From positions 1-61,440 of the forward strand of contig JACQON010000010.1 in NCBI GenBank assembly GCA_016202545.1: a DNA stretch of 61,440 bases. Direction: 5' to 3'. Of this stretch, positions 8,956 to 16,981 are shown piece after piece. This DNA comes from Chloroflexota bacterium (GTDB lineage Bacteria > Chloroflexota > Dehalococcoidia > Dehalococcoidales > JACQON01). Made by a program: the position numbers and the translations under genes. Positions within the stretch are counted from its first letter, which is position 1; each line of letters starts with the position of its first letter. Under the pieces are notes generated by a model. The model was not told the DNA's origin. It saw only the letters and a list, made by a program, of their open reading frames with translations, and did no database searches.

Positions 8956-10581
8956 TTAAATTACACCCTCCGCAACAAGCTTGTCTGCTATACAGCCTCC
9001 AACCATGCCGCTGCTCGATGGGAGAATCATGTCCTGCCCGTAGTAAACATCCCAGCCGCCAATCCTGCTGTCGCCGCGAACCTCAACCACAGCCCTATAG
9101 TGGTAGACCTTCGTCGGGTCAAGCCCGGACAGATTTGCGCTGAACGCCCCGGTAATTCCATATTGATAGGCTGTGCTGTTTCCATAACTTACGGTCTCGC
9201 CCCATTCGAACCTCACCCTGATCTGGCTGTCGCTTAACAGGTACGGGTCCGCTATGGCACCTTCGTTGTTGGTAACAGTTCCCTTCAACGTTACGGCTGC
9301 GCCTGTATAGCCGACATACCTGTCTGTGCGTACTGAAGCGTCGTGGTAAATCACCGAACAGTAATGATACGAGCTTCCTACCCCAGAAGGTATGCCAGAG
9401 TCAAAGAAATTGAGCCCGGCAAGCATGAAATCGATTTCAGCCAACAACCATGCATTTCCCGTAATCGGGTTCGAAGTCAGAGTATAATACCTGGACCCCG
9501 CTGCCTGGTAACCACCCCAGGTATTCTGAGGCCCGGTATAAAGCCCTCCGTTGGTATAGATAGTAAACTTACCCCACGCTAGCGGGTTGTTCCGGTATCC
9601 AACGGAATGGATGCGTATCTTCCGGACCGCCGCTATCTCGCGCTGGACGGGCTTATCGAAACTCCACAGGTCACCTGCTTCCGAAGCTAGGTCCCAATAG
9701 ACCCGGTTTAACCACTCAGGATCTCTAACCTTGTCGTAATGGGTCGAAGGAGAAGCAGGGTAAGTTTTCAGAGACTTTGTTCCAGTGTCTGCTTTAGGTA
9801 AGATGTATTCCCAATCGACCGCTGTGATGCGAGTGATGGTAATCGTGTATGTTGTCGTCCCGTAGCCGACCTTTTCAACCCTGATGGTGATTATGTTCGT
9901 GCCGATTTCAAGTGGGATATTCTCGCCCACGCCAGAAGCCACAACCTTGTCAGCTACGCTGCCATAGGAATACTTTATCGTAGCCCCCTCCAGCGTTGCA
10001 GTCAGGGTAACCTCGTACTCGCTGTTAGAGGCGTTCAAAGAGTAATTGTAGACAGGCTGGGGATATCCCCTGAAAGCAGGACTGAAATCAGCGAACAAGT
10101 CTTCTGTCAGACTCGTGAGCGCCGCCTGAGGAACGAAATCGTTAGTCCCGATCCCCTTGACACTGAGGATACGGCCCGAGCTTATCAATGAATATGATGC
10201 TTCATCGCCAGGGTCAGCGTACTCACCGGAGATGTACCGGGCGCCGGCACCGCCGGAGTCTGCCCTTGCCAGTGTTCCGCCCTGGTGCCAGAATCCGATG
10301 TAGTCTCCAGCTCTGACCTCCATTACCAGGCCGCTAATGGTGTAAGTTGTGCCCGATTGCACGCCTTCGAGCGTGATACTGTTTCGGCAGTGCCAGGTGG
10401 ACCCGCTCACCAGATGGAAAAGTCCTATCTTGCAAAGTGTGGGAGCGGTATGGAAATAAACCTGAAAAGATGTAATCCAGCCGTCAACAGTAGCCGGGCT
10501 GGCCAGGTAGATGTAAGTATACCCGGATGGTGATGAGCTTGGCCTGGAGACGGCATCTGAGCCGAGAATGATATCTGCCAT
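8956..10581 (-). CDS. Adhesin/fibre-like beta-sandwich protein
   Basis: 541 aa with no signal peptide. The N-terminal third is a jelly-roll-like region (IGLFHLVSGSTWHCRNS). Residues around 175-250 form a cadherin-like beta-sandwich repeat (YNYSLNASNSEYEVTL ... TYTITITR). The C-terminus has a fibronectin-III-like signature (FEWGETVSYGNST ... LSGLDPTKVYHYRAVV). This domain mix is typical of phage receptor-binding fibres and bacterial surface adhesins. It is the last gene of the long leftward run of the element. I infer a surface or receptor-binding role; the exact fold needs structure prediction. Confidence 0.7.
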   Translation of the reverse strand: MADIILGSDAVSRPSSSPSGYTYIYLASPATVDGWITSFQVYFHTAPTLCKIGLFHLVSGSTWHCRNSITLEGVQSGTTYTISGLVMEVRAGDYIGFWHQGGTLARADSGGAGARYISGEYADPGDEASYSLISSGRILSVKGIGTNDFVPQAALTSLTEDLFADFSPAFRGYPQPVYNYSLNASNSEYEVTLTATLEGATIKYSYGSVADKVVASGVGENIPLEIGTNIITIRVEKVGYGTTTYTITITRITAVDWEYILPKADTGTKSLKTYPASPSTHYDKVRDPEWLNRVYWDLASEAGDLWSFDKPVQREIAAVRKIRIHSVGYRNNPLAWGKFTIYTNGGLYTGPQNTWGGYQAAGSRYYTLTSNPITGNAWLLAEIDFMLAGLNFFDSGIPSGVGSSYHYCSVIYHDASVRTDRYVGYTGAAVTLKGTVTNNEGAIADPYLLSDSQIRVRFEWGETVSYGNSTAYQYGITGAFSANLSGLDPTKVYHYRAVVEVRGDSRIGGWDVYYGQDMILPSSSGMVGGCIADKLVAEGVI

Positions 10582-10619
10582 AGCTAAATCCCGCTACCAC
10601 TTATGAAATTTATGACGTG

Positions 10620-11153
10620 TTAATCTTTCTTCATGTGGCTGGAGCCGACTTCTGGATACAGGGTAAAGAGCGGGTTGGACCAGAGCTCAGTCCCCGCACC
10701 AATTCCTAGTTTAGTAAGCCGGTAGTAGGTTCGTGCCGGCGCTTCTGAGTAGTTGTCCTGGATAGCTGAAGGCTCGGTCTCGCTGGTTGGTTCCACCCAC
10801 CCCAACCGTTTCAGAACCCCGAAATACATCAGGAATGAGTGGTATCTCATGTGGGTAAACTTACGGGATAGCCTCTTCAGCTCACGCTCGTAGATTCTGT
10901 CGGCTTCCTCCTCGGTAACATCGGCCCCGCTTAGCACCATGCGGCTGATGATTCTCTCAGACCTCTCACGTGCCGTAGCCCGGGCCAGAGCCTCTTTATA
11001 TTCGAAGTTAATATCAGCTTGGGCGGCGCCGCGTCTCGGGTCAATGCTGGTTGAGCCCTCTGGGCCATTACCCAGGAGATACTCACGGATAAACCAGCCG
11101 CAGCCAAACGGCCGGAGGAAGCCACCTCTACCCGGTGCGAGTCGCATTACCAT
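10620..11153 (-). CDS. Unknown protein with possible winged-helix C-terminus
   Basis: 177 aa. The start lies 3 nt after the stop of the upstream ArdC-type gene, so the two are co-transcribed. A charged helical middle (EYKEALARATARERSERI) leads to a segment that reads like a winged helix (FLMYFGVLKRLGWVEP ... TYYRLTKLGIGAG). I do not recognise the family. An alternative start is the ATG two codons downstream. It may be a DNA-binding or tail-proximal accessory protein, but nothing in the sequence decides this. Confidence 0.55.
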   Translation of the reverse strand: MVMRLAPGRGGFLRPFGCGWFIREYLLGNGPEGSTSIDPRRGAAQADINFEYKEALARATARERSERIISRMVLSGADVTEEEADRIYERELKRLSRKFTHMRYHSFLMYFGVLKRLGWVEPTSETEPSAIQDNYSEAPARTYYRLTKLGIGAGTELWSNPLFTLYPEVGSSHMKKD

Positions 11154-11156
11154 AAA

Positions 11157-12821
11157 CTATGCCATCCCCACCATTTCGTTCGTTTGTTCAAGGGCATCGA
11201 TAATCTTCGCGGACACCTTGCGTATGGCGGCCAGGTTCGCTTCTAGGACTTTCTTATCCTTCGACCAGAGAGCAACGTAAGGAAATGACCTGGTGCCGGT
11301 GTCAAAGCCGTGGTGAGCTCCCACCGTAAAGGCCACGCTCTCAGCGATGGTCTCCGCATCCGCACGCGGTATCCGGAAGACATTCTCTGAGTAATAGTGG
11401 GCTACCTCGTGGATAAGAGTCTTGAGCTGCTGGGCACGGGACTCGTCAGGCTTGACCCAGATGGACTTCCCGAAGTACATCCCTTTGATGTCCGGGTCCT
11501 GCTCAGGCCGCGGCTCGAAACTCACCTCAAGCCCTTGTCCTTTGCTCAGGCGCATTATCCGGGCGAAAAGCGTCTCATTGGCCTCTCCAGTAAGACTCGG
11601 CACTTCAAATTGTGGTAGGGGTTTACCCTCCGTCTGGCTAACATCAAACACGTGGACCACCTTAAAATAGAGTGGCCTTAGTCCACCACGTTCCTGCTCT
11701 TCCTCAGTCTCTCCTTCTTCAGCTTCGCTTTCTTCAGGCGGAGCAGCCTTGGTTCCCTTGGGGGGCATGCACGGCGCCAGAATGGCGATTCCCTTCTCTC
11801 CTGTCTTAACCCACCGGCCGAGGTGTTTCCATGTAGTGAAGCCGGCGACCCGGGTAGCGTTCGGCTTTTGGAGCATGATAAGTATCAGGTTACCGATGCT
11901 GTAGTCGTGGAACTTCGCCATAGTGAGCAGAAAGCTGTGGAAATTATCGCTCTGTTGAATGCCGTCGACACCTTCCTTGAGTCTCTTCAGCACCTCATCG
12001 ATCTTGCGCTCTTTCGTCTCCGGTTCAACGGCAAAACTGTAGTCCGGCAGTGGAACACCAACCCACCGGAGCAGGTTGTAGTATCGCGGCGAAACCCCCT
12101 CGCATACTCCAGCGGCCTCATTCAAACTGTCATGTGTATTAAGTTCCTGTTCGAAGACCTTACCGTCAGTAGTTACCACATACAGCTCATCATGACTGCG
12201 AACGGTCAGGTCGCCGTCATCGTGCACGTGAACCACGTCATAGACTCCGAGCTTATTCAGAGCTCCAGTCCGTTTGGGAAATCGCCAGGGATTAAGTAGT
12301 CCTGTCTTCGACTGACCGGCCTCGACTAACCGCAGTTCTGCCGGCTCCTCCAGCGCTTCTTCAGTCAGGTCTTTTACCAGGCTTATTGCCAGACCACCCA
12401 TCAGAATAAATCCCACGAAGGAACTCATCGGAGTTACCCAATTAGTCGCTGCCGGCACCTCCTGAAGAGGCAAACTGTCAGCCGAGGCCTGGCTGCCGCT
12501 ATCGACACCATCCAGCTCGCCGGCGTTAACCTCGAGAAAGTAGCGGGCGGGTGACGTCGAGGTTACCAGGTATCCCGGCTGAACGTTGCGGTAAATCTCG
12601 GTAACCACCATGCCCTCGGACAGGAAAGCGATGTCCAGGGGGAACAGCATCGGCTCGGTGGTGACGGTGATTGTCTGCTCAAAGCCCATGTCGAAAAGCA
12701 TGCCCGTGCCCTGGGGTATTTCGGGAATGCCACCAAGTCCCTGCGTCAGCTCCCAGGGAGTTTCAGCCAGTCCTACCAACCACTCTTTATTTGAGATTGT
12801 TAATGTTAGCTGTCCTGCCAT
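11157..12821 (-). CDS. DUF192 - transmembrane - ArdC-type antirestriction fusion protein
   Basis: 554 aa with an unusual domain order. Residues 1-110 match DUF192 (VGLAETPWELTQGLGG ... PLDIAFLSEG ... YFLEVNAGEL). A hydrophobic helix follows (SFVGFILMGGLAISLV, about 130-150). From about residue 285 there is an ArdC N-terminal ssDNA-binding-like domain (FHDYSIGNLILIMLQKPNAT; GFTTWKHLGRWVKTGEKGI), then an acidic linker. A zinc metallopeptidase domain follows with HEVAHYYSE and a downstream glutamate (AETIAESVAFTV). ArdC-type proteins are antirestriction or strand-protecting factors of mobile elements. The fused DUF192 and membrane helix would place it at the membrane or in a particle. The ATG overlaps the stop of the upstream gene. 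Confidence 0.8.
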   Translation of the reverse strand: MAGQLTLTISNKEWLVGLAETPWELTQGLGGIPEIPQGTGMLFDMGFEQTITVTTEPMLFPLDIAFLSEGMVVTEIYRNVQPGYLVTSTSPARYFLEVNAGELDGVDSGSQASADSLPLQEVPAATNWVTPMSSFVGFILMGGLAISLVKDLTEEALEEPAELRLVEAGQSKTGLLNPWRFPKRTGALNKLGVYDVVHVHDDGDLTVRSHDELYVVTTDGKVFEQELNTHDSLNEAAGVCEGVSPRYYNLLRWVGVPLPDYSFAVEPETKERKIDEVLKRLKEGVDGIQQSDNFHSFLLTMAKFHDYSIGNLILIMLQKPNATRVAGFTTWKHLGRWVKTGEKGIAILAPCMPPKGTKAAPPEESEAEEGETEEEQERGGLRPLYFKVVHVFDVSQTEGKPLPQFEVPSLTGEANETLFARIMRLSKGQGLEVSFEPRPEQDPDIKGMYFGKSIWVKPDESRAQQLKTLIHEVAHYYSENVFRIPRADAETIAESVAFTVGAHHGFDTGTRSFPYVALWSKDKKVLEANLAAIRKVSAKIIDALEQTNEMVGMA

Positions 12822-13117
12822 CAGCGCCTCCGATTGATACCGCTAAATATTCTTTCCAGGTCCAACTGCTTCGCTTCGTAGTCTTGAGTTCCGATATCCG
12901 AGCCCCCGAACATGGCCACATCAAAATTGCGGTGCCAGACAGCCGAAGCCTTGAAATCGGTCTTCTCTTCGAACTTCTTGCCGCGGGACACTTTCGGCTT
13001 CATTCCTGAGGGAGCAATCGCTGACATGCCCTTTAGAAAAGACTCGCTGGTGGTATCCTCCCGGTATTTTACTGGGGCATTACCCCCGAACTCTTCGTGG
13101 TTGGCGTATTTACCCAT
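12821..13117 (-). CDS. Small MGKYA-family protein, copy 1
   Basis: 98 aa. Its N-terminal half is clearly related to the 70-aa product at 22984-23196: both begin MGKYA, then EF, N.P..Y.E, G...IAP.G.K. The C-terminal half (AMFGGSDIG ... DLERIFSGINRRR) is specific to this copy, although the other copy also has AMF near its end. No known domain is recognised. The stop overlaps the start of the DUF192-ArdC gene (TGATG). Having two copies, one opening the late run and one near its end, suggests a structural or scaffold role; this is inference. Confidence 0.7.
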   Translation of the reverse strand: MGKYANHEEFGGNAPVKYREDTTSESFLKGMSAIAPSGMKPKVSRGKKFEEKTDFKASAVWHRNFDVAMFGGSDIGTQDYEAKQLDLERIFSGINRRR

Positions 13118-13118
13118 C

Positions 13119-13367
13119 TCAATTACCTCCTTTCACTAACCTGAAACCGCAGCTTTCGGGAACGGCGCCCAGCTCGAAAGCTCTCTCCGTCGGGAATGTC
13201 CGGCACCCCTCAGGCCGTGTCTCCCATATCCGGCAGGTCTTTGTCTCAAGATCGAGCTCAGGACACCAGCCTTTCCTCGGTGGCACGTTTTCCGGCTGGT
13301 CGGGCCGGTCGTATATCCAGCAGACGCAGCACTGGTAACAGCGGTTGCACTCGCCTACTATTCTCAT
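13119..13367 (-). CDS. YkgJ-type zinc/iron-chelating cysteine cluster protein
   Basis: 82 aa from the ATG at 13365-13367, which has AGGGATGAATCG upstream. A longer reading from 13415 lacks a ribosome site. Cysteines follow the pattern of the YkgJ/PF03692 family: CNRCYQCC, then WCPELDLETKTCRIWETRPEGCRTFP, ending ESCGF. Family members bind a metal or an iron-sulfur cluster and are mostly uncharacterised. It sits in the late run of the element between a fibre-like protein and the MGKYA protein. Confidence 0.75.
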   Translation of the reverse strand: MRIVGECNRCYQCCVCWIYDRPDQPENVPPRKGWCPELDLETKTCRIWETRPEGCRTFPTERAFELGAVPESCGFRLVKGGN

Positions 13368-13417
13368 CGATTCATCCCTTTTCTTTGATTGTAGTTTCGC
13401 CCTATTCCACATCATGG

Positions 13418-13720
13418 TTAGTCATAAGCCTGGTATGCCCAGGTCCTCAGCGCCCCGTTAATGGCCGACGACGACCAGTTTGCTATCCTGAGCCTTAGAG
13501 TCCCGTTAACAGGGCAGTACGCCCCGATGCAGACCAGGCCGTTTTCCAGGTCGGACTGGCACTCCACGTAAACCTTGTAGCTGGTGAGAAGCCCGCTCAC
13601 GCTAACATCGACGTTGCTGGTCGACGCCTTGGCGATGCTCGGCGGGTCAACGGATACGGTTCCCTGGAGCGCCGGTCCCGTGACGGCATCACCAGCCAGC
13701 AGCATCTTTCTCCAGCTCAT
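13418..13720 (-). CDS. Short fibre-like protein with MSWRKM N-terminus
   Basis: 100 aa. The N-terminus (M-S-W-R-K-M-L-L-A-G-D) matches the start of the 130-aa protein at 13962-14354 (M-T-W-K-K-V-M-L-E-G-D). This suggests a shared docking or foldon segment. The rest is beta-rich (VDVSVSGLLTSYKVYVECQ). The ATG overlaps the stop of the upstream coiled-coil gene. A virion or surface fibre role is inferred from the paralogue. Confidence 0.65.
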   Translation of the reverse strand: MSWRKMLLAGDAVTGPALQGTVSVDPPSIAKASTSNVDVSVSGLLTSYKVYVECQSDLENGLVCIGAYCPVNGTLRLRIANWSSSAINGALRTWAYQAYD

Positions 13721-13953
13721 TCCGGTTTACCAAAACGTATTTCTCCGGGCTCGGGTTCAGCAGCAAAGAGCTGCTTGAATTTATCCTCAAGAAGCTCAAA
13801 CCTGATCATGTCCAGAACATAGAGCACCGTCTGAATTTCAGTCTTGTTCTCGGACAGTACCGCTACCAGGGCATTGTGAAGGGTTTCGGCCTCTTTCTGC
13901 TTTTCCTCCCGATAGGTCTTTTCAAATTGCTGCAATAGCTCGTCCGTTTTCAT
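13717..13953 (-). CDS. Small coiled-coil protein
   Basis: 78 aa with an excellent TAAGGAGGATC ribosome site. The sequence is charged and predicted helical (QFEKTYREEKQKEAETLHNA), without membrane segments or known motifs. It lies between two fibre-like genes that share an N-terminal motif and is translationally coupled to the second. A role as linker or chaperone for the fibres is possible but unproven. Confidence 0.6.
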   Translation of the reverse strand: MKTDELLQQFEKTYREEKQKEAETLHNALVAVLSENKTEIQTVLYVLDMIRFELLEDKFKQLFAAEPEPGEIRFGKPE

Positions 13954-13961
13954 GATCCTCC

Positions 13962-14354
13962 TTAAGGTATCCAGACATAAGGGTGTTTGTCGCCAAGGGT
14001 CGAGTTGTAGTAGATTTGTCCCTCGACCTCGGCGCCTGAGTTAGGTGCGCTAGCGACCGAGTGCATCACCTGCCCCACAAGCTCCTTCTGGTTGCAGTCC
14101 AGGTTGGCCTGTAAAGGCCCAAGGGCGTGCTTATGGTCGGCCCTGACGAACTTGTTTGCCGTTCCGGCTGTCGCCGCTCCACCGTCAACCGCAGCCAGGT
14201 CGCCAACGAGGGCTTCCGGGACATCGTGCTTATGGTCCTGTCTGGATGCATCGGCGGCTACACCGGCCGACGCGGCGCCAAAGTCGGTATCCACCGGGGC
14301 CGTATCGGAAAGGACCGGCACATCTCCTTCGAGCATTACTTTCTTCCAGGTCAT
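13962..14354 (-). CDS. Tail-fibre-like protein with DHKH repeats
   Basis: 130 aa. It contains two SRQDHKH / RADHKH motifs set in alanine/glycine-rich sequence (GAASAGVAADA, GGAATAGTANKF), a pattern common in phage tail-fibre and collar proteins, and it ends with GQIYYNSTLGDKHPYVWIP. The M-T-W-K-K-V-M-L-E-G-D N-terminus is shared with the protein at 13418-13720. Start supported by AGGAGAAATAG. I infer a structural surface protein of the element. Confidence 0.7.
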   Translation of the reverse strand: MTWKKVMLEGDVPVLSDTAPVDTDFGAASAGVAADASRQDHKHDVPEALVGDLAAVDGGAATAGTANKFVRADHKHALGPLQANLDCNQKELVGQVMHSVASAPNSGAEVEGQIYYNSTLGDKHPYVWIP

Positions 14355-14552
14355 CTATTTCTCCTCCTCGGGTACATAGACCCAATAATTTCCGGTTTCC
14401 GGATCAAGGTAGAGCCGGCTGGATAAAGGTGCAATGGTTTGAGTTGCCGAGAAAGCCTGTACCAGGTTGGGCATAAGTGCGTAAACCAAACCCGATATGA
14501 TGATTGCCTTCATCAGAAAAAGCATTGCCTCGTCCTCGAACTCTTCGCTCAT
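14355..14552 (-). CDS. Small single-pass membrane protein
   Basis: 65 aa with one transmembrane helix (AMLFLMKAIIISGLVYALMP) and a C-terminal LYLDPETGNYWVYVP segment. The Y-x-D-P-x-T-G pattern recurs in the protein at 15719-16282 (WYIDPLTGMRVFYDP). No known family. It begins just after the tyrosine recombinase stop and is read in the same direction. Confidence 0.6.
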   Translation of the reverse strand: MSEEFEDEAMLFLMKAIIISGLVYALMPNLVQAFSATQTIAPLSSRLYLDPETGNYWVYVPEEEK

Positions 14553-14555
14553 ATC

Positions 14556-15233
14556 TCATTCCCACAGCTTCTGGTACCATTCTTTCTGTTCCTCGCCCGA
14601 TACTTTCCGGTATTTCATGGTGGTCGTGATGCTCTGATGGCCCAGGTGCTCCTGCAGCATCCTTAATCCGTCTCCGGAATCGTCCAGCTTCACCGCATGA
14701 ACGGCGAAGGCATCCCTGAGCTGGTGGGGGCTGACGTTATGCTTCTTGCCGCTTTCCACATTGACCAGCTTCGGCAAACCGGCCCTCTCGGCGCAGTCTC
14801 TGACTATTTGCCAGGCCCGGTGACGGGTCAGGTTAAATAGAAAGCGCTGGCCGCCCTTCGCCTTGGCTCCACCGCGGCTAGTGTATTCCTTAATCATAGC
14901 CAGGGTGCTCCTGTCTACAGGCAACGACCGGTAGCGGCGGTGCTCTTTCTCTTGGGCGACAGCCTTATCAACCTTAAGCCCGCAGACCGGGCAGAACTTG
15001 TGCATCTTACCCAGCCCGGCGCCACACTCAGAACAGGAGAGCTTTATCCGAGCCTTCAGGTGCTCGATGGTCACCGTACCCTGCCTGAAGTCGATATCCT
15101 CGACCCTGATGCCTAGCGCTTCAGAGACACGGCAGCCAAGATGAAAGAGAAGCCGTATCAAGAGCTTATCCCGGAGATACTCGGCAGCCTGTTCCAACTG
15201 CTCAACCTCACCCGGCTCAAGGTAGGCTTTCAT
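14556..15233 (-). CDS. Tyrosine recombinase, catalytic domain only, with zinc-ribbon insertion
   Basis: 225 aa. The catalytic residues are visible: Arg I in HLGCRVSEAL, the HQLRDAFAVH box (H-x-x-R), LGHQSITTTMKY with the second His and the nucleophilic Tyr. Between the Arg I region and the rest lies an insertion with CSECG and CPVCG, a zinc ribbon. The N-terminal core-binding domain of XerC/D-type integrases is almost absent. It may act in dimer resolution or segment inversion rather than integration, because the element already has a serine integrase. The start ATG overlaps the stop of the upstream gene. Confidence 0.85.
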   Translation of the reverse strand: MKAYLEPGEVEQLEQAAEYLRDKLLIRLLFHLGCRVSEALGIRVEDIDFRQGTVTIEHLKARIKLSCSECGAGLGKMHKFCPVCGLKVDKAVAQEKEHRRYRSLPVDRSTLAMIKEYTSRGGAKAKGGQRFLFNLTRHRAWQIVRDCAERAGLPKLVNVESGKKHNVSPHQLRDAFAVHAVKLDDSGDGLRMLQEHLGHQSITTTMKYRKVSGEEQKEWYQKLWE

Positions 15234-15706
15234 GCTTCTTCTCCCCCTGCTCCCATTTGCTGGGTCATCGGCATAATCATACCCAGCATCATCACCATCA
15301 TCAGCATGGGCATCATTGAGGTAAACATATCCCCACCACCACTGGTGTTCCCGGAGACGATGATTACGCTATCCTGCTCAGCGAGAGCGTTACTGTCCTC
15401 AACCCATACCCTCAAGCCATACGTCCCGTTATCAATGCCGCCCAGCGACTTGGGTACGAGAGTAAAATCAATATCGGCGGTCTGGGAGGTTGGCGTTGAG
15501 GCAGCGGGAAGCGAGACATCCACCCGTCCGACGCACGAGTCCACCAGGTGCTTGCCGAAGATATTGGTGTAGTACGGCCCGGCAAGGAGTCTTAAACTGG
15601 TATTAATACCCACCGTGTAGCTAAAGGAGACGGTTACTCTGACCGTGTCTCCGACGTTAAACTCCTTGGCGGTGAGGGCCATAGGTGTCAGGGCTATATC
15701 GAGCAC
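15230..15706 (-). CDS. Beta-domain protein with Met-rich C-terminal membrane segment
   Basis: 158 aa from a GTG with an AGGAGGACAAGACA leader. An Ig-like beta domain (GDTVRVTVSFSYTVG ... YGLRVWVEDSN) is followed by a glycine linker and a hydrophobic methionine-rich tail (MFTSMMPMLMMVMMLGMIMP). The tail is nearly the same as in the two 65-70 aa proteins near 22.5 kb. The N-terminal domain is unrelated to theirs. I infer a membrane- or particle-anchored protein using a common tail. Confidence 0.75.
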   Translation of the reverse strand: MLDIALTPMALTAKEFNVGDTVRVTVSFSYTVGINTSLRLLAGPYYTNIFGKHLVDSCVGRVDVSLPAASTPTSQTADIDFTLVPKSLGGIDNGTYGLRVWVEDSNALAEQDSVIIVSGNTSGGGDMFTSMMPMLMMVMMLGMIMPMTQQMGAGGEEA

Positions 15707-15718
15707 TGTCTTGTCCTC

Positions 15719-16282
15719 CTAAACCTTAGCGAAATCAACAATGGTAAACTCGCTTATCAGAGGTTGCTTACCGACGATAAGCAGGGCATTCTCATAACCG
15801 AAAAGGGTCTGTGGGACGCCGGGTGAGCCGCCGTAAATCTTGCAGTAAATATCATCCCAGTCCGAGCCAACGCTAGTAGGAATGGTAAAGGTATATGAGC
15901 CTGTGTAAGATAAAGGCGTGGTCGAGGCCGGCAGGCTACGGGTGTTCTCGCCTACGAGTGTCTCATTAAACCCGAAAGCGCCATACACCCCCACGCAATA
16001 CCTCTCCAGAGCTCCGCTTACGGCTGGCCCCGAGTACTTATAGGAAATGGTTATTTTTAGCTTCTCACCAGGGCCGATGGAAACCTGCTTCGGAGCGGGG
16101 TTCATGTAACCGAGCGGGATATAGACGCCGCCGACCAGGGTGTAGAAATTCTGGGTATTCGGGTCGTAGAAGACACGCATGCCGGTGAGCGGGTCGATAT
16201 ACCAGCCAGCCGCCAGCGAGACGATCCTATCCTGAAGCACTCCAACCGATCCGAGGTCTAAAGCCAGTGTTTTAAGTTCCAT
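15719..16282 (-). CDS. Beta-sandwich protein ending in SEFTIVDFAKV
   Basis: 187 aa. The N-terminal part has GWYIDPLTGMRVFYDPNTQ, followed by an Ig-like region (KLKITISYKYSGPAVSG ... YTFTIPTSVGSDW). The last residues, ISEFTIVDFAKV, match the end of the next protein (VSEFQILDFSKV). The shared C-terminus suggests a docking or sorting tag, or descent by duplication. AAGGAGGAAAAAC precedes the ATG. No enzymatic motif is seen; a structural role is inferred. Confidence 0.65.
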   Translation of the reverse strand: MELKTLALDLGSVGVLQDRIVSLAAGWYIDPLTGMRVFYDPNTQNFYTLVGGVYIPLGYMNPAPKQVSIGPGEKLKITISYKYSGPAVSGALERYCVGVYGAFGFNETLVGENTRSLPASTTPLSYTGSYTFTIPTSVGSDWDDIYCKIYGGSPGVPQTLFGYENALLIVGKQPLISEFTIVDFAKV

Positions 16283-16293
16283 GTTTTTCCTCC

Positions 16294-16653
16294 TTAGACT
16301 TTACTGAAATCCAATATTTGAAACTCGCTTACCTGCGGTGTTGAGACAGCCAGAGCGATGTCCTTCGTCATCTGGTCGTCCTGAATCCACTTGCTGCCGT
16401 CCCAGGACCAGCTCCAGGCGGTTACCCTCACATTCATTGAAGGCATGGCGAACAAGCCGCGGAATACAACGGTCTGGCCTGGCGACACCAGCAGGTAATC
16501 GAACTGAAAAGGAAAGCTGGTCGAGTCGTATACAGCGGTGACGGCTATGTACTGGTCAGAAACGCTGATATTCTTCACGCTGACGTCGACGATGACCTGT
16601 TCGCCGGCCGGAGCGCTCGAAGGGGCTTCAACCTTGGTAATGTCGGCATTCAT
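16294..16653 (-). CDS. Ig-like protein ending in SEFQILDFSKV
   Basis: 119 aa. A single Ig/CARDB-like beta domain (GEQVIVDVSVKNISVSDQYI ... QTVVFRGLFAMP) is followed by the SEFxIxDFxKV tail shared with the downstream gene product. AAGGAGACAGCTAG precedes the start. It probably forms a surface or structural component of the element; no catalytic residues are visible. Confidence 0.65.
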   Translation of the reverse strand: MNADITKVEAPSSAPAGEQVIVDVSVKNISVSDQYIAVTAVYDSTSFPFQFDYLLVSPGQTVVFRGLFAMPSMNVRVTAWSWSWDGSKWIQDDQMTKDIALAVSTPQVSEFQILDFSKV

Positions 16654-16965
16654 CTAGCTGTCTCCTTCCTTAGATGTCTCCGCCGGTTTATTTAGCGGAA
16701 AGCTGCCGTTACCCAGCTTACCGGAGATGCGGTTGCCGATTACATCCACCCCAGCGCCTCCCAGAAAGGCGTAGAGGAGGTCGATTATCCCCACACCACC
16801 GGATATCTGGTAACCTACCGCGAAGATAGCCCCTGCAACGAGAGAGCGAATCAGAGACCCGCCAAACTTTCGCGGGCTAAACGCATCGCCGCTTTCAAGC
16901 CAGCCCAGCAGGGCGGTTACTATTCCCCCGAGTAAAGCTGCCAGTGCGATATAAAGCGTGTTCAT
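16654..16965 (-). CDS. Glycine-rich multi-pass membrane protein (holin-like size)
   Basis: 103 aa with about three hydrophobic helices (ALAALLGGIVTALLGWL, SLVAGAIFAVGYQI, IDLLYAFLGGAGVDVIG) and a short charged C-terminus. Size and topology resemble holins, but no holin family signature is recognisable. AGGAAGAACAAAT precedes the ATG. It sits next to another small membrane protein and the subtilase. Confidence 0.6.
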   Translation of the reverse strand: MNTLYIALAALLGGIVTALLGWLESGDAFSPRKFGGSLIRSLVAGAIFAVGYQISGGVGIIDLLYAFLGGAGVDVIGNRISGKLGNGSFPLNKPAETSKEGDS

Positions 16966-16981
16966 ATTTGTTCTTCCTGTA

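Noticed and set aside
9343-12837. Several plus-strand frames of 75-158 codons opposite the element's late genes
   Set aside because: They are antisense shadows of well-supported minus-strand genes with strong ribosome sites and recognisable domains.
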